A program made the translations under genes and the position numbers. Positions 41,256-48,003 of a stretch of 64,000 bases of DNA are shown here, in pieces. This DNA is from PALSA-612 sp963791225 (GTDB lineage Bacteria; Actinomycetota; Thermoleophilia; Gaiellales; Gaiellaceae): the NCBI GenBank assembly GCA_963791225.1, contig CAWBRV010000003.1:124001-188000 (forward strand). Reading direction: 5' to 3'. The notes beneath the pieces are model-generated. The model was not told the origin of the DNA and did not search any database. It worked only from the letters and a program-made list of their open reading frames with translations. The number at the start of each line of letters is the position of its first letter. Positions within the stretch are counted from its first letter, which is position 1.

Positions 41256-42182
41256 GTGCGCGCTCGAGGGGTCGCAGCGGCGCTCGTCGCGTCCGGAGCC
41301 GTGCTCGCCGCGGGTTGTGGCAGTTCGGCGCACGAGGCGCAACCGTCCGTGACGACTCCGCAGACCGGCTCGGTCGCGTCGATCCTGGCCAGGCCGGGAG
41401 CCAACGTCAGCGTCGTCCCGGGGACCGAGGACTACGCGCCGGGTCCCATCCGCTTCTCGTTCCTGCTGATCGACGGCCAGGGCGCGCCGGTGAACCGTCC
41501 GCACGTCAGGGTCTCGGTTGCGACCTCGAACGACGCCAGGCCGCTCGCGGTCACGAGCGCCGTGCTGCAGCCCGTCGGCGTGCCCGGCGTCGACATCGAC
41601 ACCGGGGACATCACCGAGCTCTACGTGTCCCATTTCCAGGTGGCGGGCGCCGGGAAGTACGTGCTCGGGATCGAGACGCTCGGCGCCAAGCCGGTCCAGG
41701 CGGCGTTCCGCATCCAGGTTCCGGAGCACCCAAAGGCACCCGCTGTCGGCTCGAAGGCGATCGCGTCCGACACGCCGACGATCGCCAGCACGCACGGGAA
41801 CTTCAGGCAGCTGACGACGAGGACGCCGCCCGACAAGGCGATGCTCCGGTACTCGATCGCCGATTCGCTCGCGGCGAACGCGCCGTTCGTCGTCGCGTTC
41901 GCGACGCCGAAGTTCTGCACGAGCCGCACGTGCGGGCCCGTCGTGGACGTCGTCGACGCGGCTCGCAAGCAGCTCGGCCGAAGCGACGTCCGCTTCATCC
42001 ACGTCGAGGTGTACAAGGACAACAACCCGGGGCTGGGCTTCAACCAGTGGTTCGAGCAGTGGCACCTTCCGACCGAGCCGTGGACGTTCCTCGTCGGCAA
42101 GGACGGGCGGATCGAGCAGCGCTTCGAGGGCTCGGTATCGGTGGCCGAGCTCGTGGCCGCCGTGCACCGCTACCTCTCCTGA
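41256..42182 (+). CDS. Lipoprotein with thioredoxin-like domain
   Basis: 308 residues from GTG 41256. Signal and lipobox VLAAGC with the lipidated Cys at 21. The first half (about 40-160) is beta-rich and Ig-like (FSFLLIDGQGAPVNRPHVRV, VPGVDIDTGDITELYVSHF). The second half is a thioredoxin fold: PFVVAFATPKFCTSRTCGP with two cysteines spaced CxxxxC, FIHVEVYKDN and WTFLVGKDGRIEQRFEG. The CxxxxC spacing is not the usual CxxC, so it may bind copper (Sco-like) or act as a chaperone rather than an oxidoreductase. It precedes selD and ctaA. Confidence 0.78.
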   Translation: MRARGVAAALVASGAVLAAGCGSSAHEAQPSVTTPQTGSVASILARPGANVSVVPGTEDYAPGPIRFSFLLIDGQGAPVNRPHVRVSVATSNDARPLAVTSAVLQPVGVPGVDIDTGDITELYVSHFQVAGAGKYVLGIETLGAKPVQAAFRIQVPEHPKAPAVGSKAIASDTPTIASTHGNFRQLTTRTPPDKAMLRYSIADSLAANAPFVVAFATPKFCTSRTCGPVVDVVDAARKQLGRSDVRFIHVEVYKDNNPGLGFNQWFEQWHLPTEPWTFLVGKDGRIEQRFEGSVSVAELVAAVHRYLS

Positions 42183-42214
42183 ACGGCCGGTCGCGCCGCG
42201 TGGAGCAAGCTAAC

Positions 42215-43261
42215 GTGTCCTCCGTGGAGACGAGCGCCGGGGCGGTGCAGCTGACCAGCCTTGCCGTCGCCGGCGGCTGCGCGGCGAAGTACGCCGCAGG
42301 CCGCCTGGAGGAGCTGCTCGCCGGGCTCGTGCCGGCGGACGCCGAGAACCTGCTCGTCGGGCTCGATCCGGCCGACGACGCCGCGGTCTACCGCCTCGAC
42401 GACGAGCGGGCGCTCGTGTTCACGGTCGATTTCTTCCCGCCTGTCGTCGACGACCCGGCCGATTTCGGCGCCATCGCCGCTGCGAACGCGCTCAACGACG
42501 TGTTCGCCATGGGCGGCGTGCCGCTGCTCGCCCTGTCGGTCGCAGCGTTTCCCGAGGAGCTTCCCGTTTCGATGCTCGCTGCGATCATCGGTGCGGCCGA
42601 CGAGGTGGTGCGCGCCGCGGGCGCGATCCTCGCGGGTGGTCACACGATCCGGGACGACGAGCCGAAGTACGGGCTCGCAGTCGTCGGCACGGTCAACCCG
42701 GACGCGGTCTGGCAGAAGTCGACAGCGCGCCCGGGCGACGCTCTCTTCCTGACCAAGCCGCTCGGCACCGGGCTCGTCCTGCACGGACACAAGCGCGGCC
42801 TCGTCGGCGACGACGAGCGCGATGCCGCAGTCGGCTGGATGCGGACGCTGAACCGCTCGGCGGCGGATGTCCTGCGTCCGTTCGCGCCGAGCGCCGTCAC
42901 CGACGTGACGGGCTTCGGCCTCGTCGGTCACGCGCACGAGACGGCGTCGCGGAGTGGGGTGCGCATCCGGCTCGACGCCGACCGGCTCGTGTCGCTCGCG
43001 GGCGCGCTCGAGGTCGCTCGCGCGGGCGAGCGAACGGGCGGCGATCCGCGGAACCGCGAGTTCGTCGGCGACCGCGTCACGCTCCACGGCGTGCCGGACG
43101 AGCTCGTCGCGCTCGCGTTCGACCCGCAGACGTCGGGCGGACTGCTCGTGGCGCTGCCGGCCGAGCGTGCGGTCACGCTCCAGGCGGCTTTCGACGGCGC
43201 GGGGCTCCACCTGACCCGGATCGGAGCCGTGGAGGAGGGCGATGGCGTCGTCCTCGCCTGA
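42215..43261 (+). CDS. selD: Selenide, water dikinase
   Basis: 348 residues from GTG 42215; GTG at 42200 and 42224 are in frame alternatives. It makes selenophosphate from selenide and ATP for selenocysteine synthesis. Catalytic Cys22 and Lys25 are in AGGCAAKYAAG, where E. coli has GCGCK: the active Cys and Lys are kept, the second non-essential Cys is Ala. Further motifs are TVDFFPPVVDDP, AAANALNDVFAMGG, GGHTIRDDEPKYGLAV, LTKPLGTG and TDVTGFGLVGHAHE. Its presence matches the Sec-encoding fdhA at 1237-3957. It overlaps ctaA by 20 nt. Confidence 0.93.
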   Translation: MSSVETSAGAVQLTSLAVAGGCAAKYAAGRLEELLAGLVPADAENLLVGLDPADDAAVYRLDDERALVFTVDFFPPVVDDPADFGAIAAANALNDVFAMGGVPLLALSVAAFPEELPVSMLAAIIGAADEVVRAAGAILAGGHTIRDDEPKYGLAVVGTVNPDAVWQKSTARPGDALFLTKPLGTGLVLHGHKRGLVGDDERDAAVGWMRTLNRSAADVLRPFAPSAVTDVTGFGLVGHAHETASRSGVRIRLDADRLVSLAGALEVARAGERTGGDPRNREFVGDRVTLHGVPDELVALAFDPQTSGGLLVALPAERAVTLQAAFDGAGLHLTRIGAVEEGDGVVLA

Positions 43262-44195
43262 GCTCAGCGTCGCGCCCGGCCGCGCCGCGCGGCTGCGCTC
43301 GCTCGCCGTCTCGCCGCGGATGTTCGTGTGGCTCGCGGCGGCCTCGGCGGTCAGCCTCTACCTGATCCTGGTGACCGGTGCGACCGTGCGGCTGACCGCG
43401 TCCGGGCTCGGGTGCGACAACTGGCCCGGGTGCCAGGCCGGCCAGCCGTTCCCGGAGAAGGGCTACCACTCCTACATCGAGTTCGGGAACCGGCTCGTCG
43501 GCGGCCTGACGATCGTGCTGACCCTGATCGCAGCCCTCGGTGCCTACCGGGTCCGGGCGCTGCCGCGCTCCGTCCGCCGCCTCGCGGTCGCCGTCTTCGT
43601 CGGCACGCTCGCTCAGGCACCGCTCGGCTATCTGACCGTGCGCTTCCACCTCAACCCGTACCTCGTGATCTCGCACTTCCTGCTCTCCGCGGTCGTGCTG
43701 GCGGCCGCCATCGTCGTCCTGCTGCGGGCGCTCGAGCTCCGCGACGGCCGGGCGCCCCAGCTCGTGCCGCGTGAGCTCCAGCACGTCATCGCCGTCGCCG
43801 CGCTCGCGGCGCTCGTGCTGCTCGTGACGGGGACGGTCACGACCGCCTCCGGCCCGCATCCCGGCGACTCGTCGAAGGTGAAGCGGCTGTGGCGGCTCGG
43901 CGACGCGATCTACCTCCACGCCGGCGCGACGGCGGTGTTCGGGATCTGCTTCGTGTTCGCGCTCGGCTACCTCGCGGCCCGCCGCAGCCGCTCGCCCCGC
44001 CTGTTCCTGCTCTCGCTCGGCGTGCTCGCGGTTCTGCTCGTCCAGATGGCGATCGGCGAGACGCAGTACCGGACGCACCTTCCCTGGTGGCTCGTCCTGA
44101 TCCACGTCGGCCTCGCGGGCGCGGTGTGGGCCGGGATCGTGGCACTCGCGACGCTGTTCCGACGGCCCCTCAGCTGGCTTGCACCAGGGACGTAG
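43242..44195 (+). CDS. ctaA: Heme A synthase, CtaA/COX15
   Basis: 317 residues from ATG 43242. Eight hydrophobic helices with the haem-ligand motifs: GATVRLTASGLGCDNWPGC, YIEFGNRLVGG, LVISHFLLSAVVLA, IYLHAGATAV and LVLIHVGLAG. It oxidises haem O to haem A for aa3-type cytochrome c oxidase. The conserved cysteine pair is seen in the first loop (CDNWPGC). The overlap with selD suggests co-translation, but no functional link is known. The unrelated thioredoxin-like lipoprotein upstream could serve oxidase assembly. Confidence 0.92.
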   Translation: MASSSPELSVAPGRAARLRSLAVSPRMFVWLAAASAVSLYLILVTGATVRLTASGLGCDNWPGCQAGQPFPEKGYHSYIEFGNRLVGGLTIVLTLIAALGAYRVRALPRSVRRLAVAVFVGTLAQAPLGYLTVRFHLNPYLVISHFLLSAVVLAAAIVVLLRALELRDGRAPQLVPRELQHVIAVAALAALVLLVTGTVTTASGPHPGDSSKVKRLWRLGDAIYLHAGATAVFGICFVFALGYLAARRSRSPRLFLLSLGVLAVLLVQMAIGETQYRTHLPWWLVLIHVGLAGAVWAGIVALATLFRRPLSWLAPGT

Positions 44196-44204
44196 ACTGG
44201 AACG

Positions 44205-45092
44205 ATGAGCGACGAGCTCCGCATCGACCACCGGCCGGTGCTCGAGCATCCGGTGCTGATCGCTGCCTTCCGGGGCTGGAACGACGGCGCGCAGGGGGCC
44301 TCGCTCGCCGGCGGCTATCTCGCGAAGACATGGGGCGCGGAGCAGTTCGCGTCGATCGAGCCGGAGGACTTCTACGACTTCCAGGCCACGCGACCGATGG
44401 TCTCGCTCGTCAACGGGCTCACGCGGCGGATCGACTGGCCCGAGAACGACTTCTACCACGCGTCGCCCGAGGGCCTCGGGCGGGGCGCGCTGCTGCTCCT
44501 CGGCGTCGAGCCGAACCTTCGCTGGCGGCGCTTCTCGAGCCTGATCGTCGACCTGGCCCGTGAGTACGAGGTCGAGATGGTGGTGACGCTCGGCGCGCTG
44601 CTCGCGGACGTGCCGCACACGCGCCCGGCTCCCGTCACCGGCACCGCGAGCGATCTCGAGCTCGTCGAGCAGCTCGGGCTCCAGGCCTCCCGCTACGAGG
44701 GTCCGACCGGCATCGTCGGTGTGCTCCACGACGCCTGCCGCGAGGCGTCGATCCAGTCCGTGAGCCTGTGGGCGGCCGTCCCGCACTACGTCTCGCTCGC
44801 CCCGAGCCCGCGCGCGGCGCTCGCGCTCTGCCAGCGGCTCGGCGACCTGCTCGAAGCGAAGATCGACACGGCCGAGCTGGAGCAGGCCGTCGAGGCGTAC
44901 ACGCAACGCGTCACCGAGGCCGTGTCGACGGACGAGGACACCGCCGAGTACGTCCAGGAGCTCGAGCGCCGCTCGGAGATGATCGACGAGACCTCGCTGC
45001 CCAGCGGCGAGTCGCTGGCGGCCGAGCTGACGCGCTTCCTCAAGGAGCGCGACGAGGAAGACGGGCCACCCGACGTCGCCACCGACCAGTAG
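44205..45092 (+). CDS. PAC2 family protein
   Basis: 295 residues from ATG 44205. HPVLIAAFRGWNDGAQGASLA and TRRIDWPENDFYH are the signature of actinobacterial PAC2 (proteasome assembly chaperone 2-like) proteins; the C-terminal helical extension (LEERSEMIDE-like, then FLKERDEEDG) is typical. Actinobacteria possess proteasomes, and a role with proteasome or its ring factors is inferred from fold alone. No proteasome gene is present in this window. It is just upstream of the Tag gene. Confidence 0.88.
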   Translation: MSDELRIDHRPVLEHPVLIAAFRGWNDGAQGASLAGGYLAKTWGAEQFASIEPEDFYDFQATRPMVSLVNGLTRRIDWPENDFYHASPEGLGRGALLLLGVEPNLRWRRFSSLIVDLAREYEVEMVVTLGALLADVPHTRPAPVTGTASDLELVEQLGLQASRYEGPTGIVGVLHDACREASIQSVSLWAAVPHYVSLAPSPRAALALCQRLGDLLEAKIDTAELEQAVEAYTQRVTEAVSTDEDTAEYVQELERRSEMIDETSLPSGESLAAELTRFLKERDEEDGPPDVATDQ

Positions 45093-45096
45093 CGAC

Positions 45097-45663
45097 GTCG
45101 TTCGTTGCGGCTGGGCGGGCGCGACCGATCCGCTCTACCTGGCATACCACGACGAGGAGTGGGGCGTGCCGTCGCGCGACGACCGGCACCTGTTCGAGCT
45201 GCTCGTGCTGGAGGGCGCGCAGGCCGGCCTCTCGTGGTCGACGATCCTGCACAAGCGGGAGGGCTACCGCCGCGCGTTCGTCGGGTTCGACGTCGAGCAG
45301 GTCGCGCGGTTCGGACCGCGTGATGTCGAGCGGCTGCTCGGCGACGCCGGCATCGTCCGCAACCGGCTCAAGGTCACCTCGGCGATCGACAACGCGCGCG
45401 CCGTGCTGGCGCTGAAGGAAGAGCGCGGCAGTCTGGCGGACTACCTGTGGGAGTTCGTCGGGGGCGAGCCGATCGTCGGCCGGTTCGCGTCGCTCGCCGA
45501 TGTTCCGGCCGAGACGGACGAGTCACGCGCGATGAGCAAGGACCTGAAGCGCCGGGGCTTCCGCTTCGTCGGTCCGACGATCTGCTACGCGTTCATGCAG
45601 GCGACGGGCCTCGTGAACGACCACGTCACGACGTGCTTCCGGTTCGGCGAGCTCGCCGGCTAG
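45097..45663 (+). CDS. tag: DNA-3-methyladenine glycosylase I, start codon unclear
   Basis: The protein removes 3-methyladenine from DNA. Homology starts at RCGWAGATDPLYLAYHDEEWG, including the zinc-binding Cys at the N-terminus, and continues with LEGAQAGLSWSTIL, YRRAFVGFD, IVRNRLKVTSAI, SKDLKRRGFRFVGPTICYAF and the zinc His in NDHVTTCFR. There is no ATG, GTG or TTG in frame between the last upstream stop (45028) and GTG 45166, which lies after this conserved part. Starting at 45166 would delete the Cys. Either a non-standard codon or an indel is involved. Its stop shares CTAG with the convergent PPOX gene. Confidence 0.8.
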   Translation, partial: VVRCGWAGATDPLYLAYHDEEWGVPSRDDRHLFELLVLEGAQAGLSWSTILHKREGYRRAFVGFDVEQVARFGPRDVERLLGDAGIVRNRLKVTSAIDNARAVLALKEERGSLADYLWEFVGGEPIVGRFASLADVPAETDESRAMSKDLKRRGFRFVGPTICYAFMQATGLVNDHVTTCFRFGELAG

Positions 45664-46145
45664 GACGTCTTGCCCTGGTCCCAGGCGAGCCAGTGGACGG
45701 GCTCGATCACGACCATCGTCCGGCCCTCGAACCACAGCGCTTCCTCGAACTCCGGCGGGACGCCGCCGAGGTAGCGGAGCTCGAGCTTCTCCGTGAACTC
45801 GCGCACGCGGGGCTCGTCCGTGATCAGCTCGGCGGTTCCGAAGCAGACCACCGAGCGCGGCGGCAGGCTCGGGTCGTCGACGCGTGGGTCGATGTCCACG
45901 CACATCGTCGCGTGTGAGTCGCGGCGCAGGTTCGCGAGGTGGCGACGGCTGTTGCCGAGCGAGAGGTGGAAGCGCCCGTCCTCCCAGACGTACCAGATCG
46001 GCGTCACGTGCGGCCAGCCGTCGGCGCGCTGCGTGCCGAGCCGCGCCACCAGCTTCCGGAGCAGGAACTCCTCGCGCTCCTCGGGCGTCAGCGCGTTCCG
46101 GCGCGTTGCCGTCGTCAGGTCGAGAAGCTCCGCACGCCCACTCAT
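45660..46145 (-). CDS. Pyridoxamine 5'-phosphate oxidase/PPOX-family flavoprotein
   Basis: 161 residues from ATG 46145. The split-barrel fold is shown by LLRKLVARLGTQRADGWPHVTPIWYVWEDGR-like strands, then LSLGNSRRHLANLRRD and HATMCVDIDP. Members bind FMN or F420 and reduce small substrates or detoxify dyes; F420 use is common in actinobacteria but the sequence does not settle it. It is convergent with tag; the stop codons overlap in CTAG (45660-45663). R1 copy 3 lies upstream. Confidence 0.78.
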   Translation of the reverse strand: MSGRAELLDLTTATRRNALTPEEREEFLLRKLVARLGTQRADGWPHVTPIWYVWEDGRFHLSLGNSRRHLANLRRDSHATMCVDIDPRVDDPSLPPRSVVCFGTAELITDEPRVREFTEKLELRYLGGVPPEFEEALWFEGRTMVVIEPVHWLAWDQGKTS

Positions 46146-46235
46146 TGCGCGAACTCTAGTCCTTTGCCCACCGAGGGCACGACTTGCTCCGCCGTCGCGA
46201 GTTCTCTCGTGCCAACGGGACCCGCGACGGTCTCA

Positions 46236-46334
46236 CCGCGAAGCGCGGGCTTTGCCCGCGGGTAGCTCGAGCCGCTCGAGAGTCGACCGCAAAGGGAAGG
46301 GGGCTCATGGGGGAAACCGGCTGTTTCCCCCATG
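46236..46334 (-). repeat. Dispersed structured repeat R1, copy 3
   Basis: On the minus strand, three bases after the dipZ stop at 46338. The hairpin CATGGGGGAAAC (46306-46317) and GTTTCCCCCATG (46323-46334) is identical in stem to the other copies. The second hairpin reads CCGCGGGC-AAA-GCCCGCG, differing from CCGGGC/GCCCGG of copy 1 by changes on both sides that keep pairing. The remaining gap (46146-46235) holds GGCACGA/TCGTGCC arms of unknown meaning and no gene. Confidence 0.75.
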
Positions 46335-46337
46335 CGA

Positions 46338-47996
46338 CTAGCCGAACGTAAAGGCGTAGGCGGAGAGGCCCGGCGTGAAGTGCAGGTCGAGTCGTCCGTC
46401 GCCTGCGTGGCCCTGGTCGAGGAGCGTGTAGAGCCGGTCCTGCGTCACGTGCACCGTGCGGACGAGCTTGCCGTTCAGGCGCACCTGTACCGACCCGGTG
46501 CCGCCGAGGACGAGGTGCACCTTGCGGGCGAAGAAGTGGAGCCGGAGCTGGGCGTCCTTGCCGGCGACGATGCGCTGCGCGCCGACGTTCCAGTAGCCGC
46601 CGTAGGCGAGCTGGCTCTGCTCGAGCACGAACGGCAGCGAGTACTTCGCCATCCTCCCGGCCCTCAGCGGCGAGCCGGCGTAGCGGTCGAGCCGGTCCGA
46701 GCCGAGGTACGACTCGGGCGTGAGGCTGTAGTCGGGCGTGTGGTCGGCGAGGTGGAGCGCCTTCGGCAGGGAGGCGTCGCGCTCGGCGAGCAGCGAGCGG
46801 ATCGCATTCTCGGTCTTGGAGTAGTCGCCCTCGCCGAACTTGGCCTCGCGGACGTGTCCGCGGGCGTCGATCAGGTACTCGGCGGGCCAGTACTGGTTGC
46901 CGAATGCGTTCCAGGTGCCGTAGTCGTTGTCGACCGCGACCGGGTAGCGGACGCCGTACTCGTGCGTGGCCTGGCGGATGTTCGACACCTCGTGCTCGAA
47001 GGCGAACTCGGGCGTGTGGACGCCGACGATCACGAACCCGTCCTTGGCGTAGGTGCGGTACCACGCCTCGAGGTACGGGAGCGTGCGCAGGCAGTTGACG
47101 CAGGAGTACGTCCAGAAGTCGACGAGCACGACCTTGCCGCGCAGCTTCTGGAGCGTCAGCGGCTGCCCTCTCGGCGTGTTCAGCCACGTCTTGATTCCGG
47201 TGAAGTCCGGCGCATTGCCGTAGTCCTTCAGCCCGCTCACCGTCGGCTTCGTGTGTGCGACGGGCTTCTGCTGGGTGACGTTCGTGCCGCGTGAGAGCGC
47301 GTCCTTGCCGGAGGCGCTCGCCTCGGTGTGGTCCTGGAGGAACTGCGTCCAGTTCGGCAGCCACGTCTGGAGCCTCGTGTCGAGGTCGAACACGAGCGCG
47401 AACGCCGACGCGGCGAGCACGACGCCGAACGCGACCCGCAGGCGGTCGACCCCACCGCGGATTCGCCGCGCGACCCGCTGCCCGCCCAGCGCGATCGCGA
47501 GCAGGACGACGGAGACGCCCAGGGTGTAGGCGACGGCGACGCCGATCGTCTTCGGCCCGAAGTCGCGGGCCGCCGCGGCGCTCGTCACGAAGCCGATCGC
47601 CGGACCGCCGCAGGGGACGAAGACGAGCCCGAGTGCGCAGCCGAGCAGGAAGCCTCCGCCGAGGTCACCCGAAGGTCGCCGTGAGAGCCGTGTCAGCGGA
47701 CGCTCGACCAGCACGCCGACCTGCGGGAACAGCAGCGTCGCCGCGAGCAGGAAGAGAAGGCCGATCGAGATGTTCCGGAGCAGGTCGGCCGGGAGCCCGA
47801 GCGCATCCAGCAGCCAGGAGGCGAAGAGAACCGAGAGGAGGAAGCAGGTCGCGAGACCGGCGATGATCGCGTACGGCCGGCGCTTGTTCTCGCCGACGCC
47901 GGCGCCGAGGACGATGGGGAGCACCGGGAGGACGCAGGGCGAGACGGCTGTGATCAGCCCGGCGAGAAACGCGAGCGGGAGCGCTACGACGACCAT
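46338..47996 (-). CDS. dipZ: DipZ-like CcdA-thioredoxin fusion, thiol reductant transporter
   Basis: 552 residues from the start at 47996. The N-terminal CcdA part has PLAFLAGLITAVSPCVLPVLP and LVFVPCGGPAIGF with the two membrane cysteines, in about six helices. After a linker with KDALSRGTNV comes a TlpA/thioredoxin-like domain: VLVDFWTYSCVNCLRTLPYL (CxxC), VIVGVHTPEFAFE, YWPAEYLID. The C-terminal 130 residues are a beta domain (LRLHFFARKVHLVLGG) seen in mycobacterial DipZ. It moves electrons across the membrane to extracytoplasmic disulfides, supporting cytochrome c maturation or oxidative folding. Confidence 0.9.
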   Translation of the reverse strand: MVVVALPLAFLAGLITAVSPCVLPVLPIVLGAGVGENKRRPYAIIAGLATCFLLSVLFASWLLDALGLPADLLRNISIGLLFLLAATLLFPQVGVLVERPLTRLSRRPSGDLGGGFLLGCALGLVFVPCGGPAIGFVTSAAAARDFGPKTIGVAVAYTLGVSVVLLAIALGGQRVARRIRGGVDRLRVAFGVVLAASAFALVFDLDTRLQTWLPNWTQFLQDHTEASASGKDALSRGTNVTQQKPVAHTKPTVSGLKDYGNAPDFTGIKTWLNTPRGQPLTLQKLRGKVVLVDFWTYSCVNCLRTLPYLEAWYRTYAKDGFVIVGVHTPEFAFEHEVSNIRQATHEYGVRYPVAVDNDYGTWNAFGNQYWPAEYLIDARGHVREAKFGEGDYSKTENAIRSLLAERDASLPKALHLADHTPDYSLTPESYLGSDRLDRYAGSPLRAGRMAKYSLPFVLEQSQLAYGGYWNVGAQRIVAGKDAQLRLHFFARKVHLVLGGTGSVQVRLNGKLVRTVHVTQDRLYTLLDQGHAGDGRLDLHFTPGLSAYAFTFG

Positions 47997-48003
47997 TCGA
48001 CCG

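Noticed and set aside
42200..42290. Possible selenocysteine in SelD
   Set aside because: Some SelD proteins carry Sec at the active site; here the codon is TGC for cysteine.
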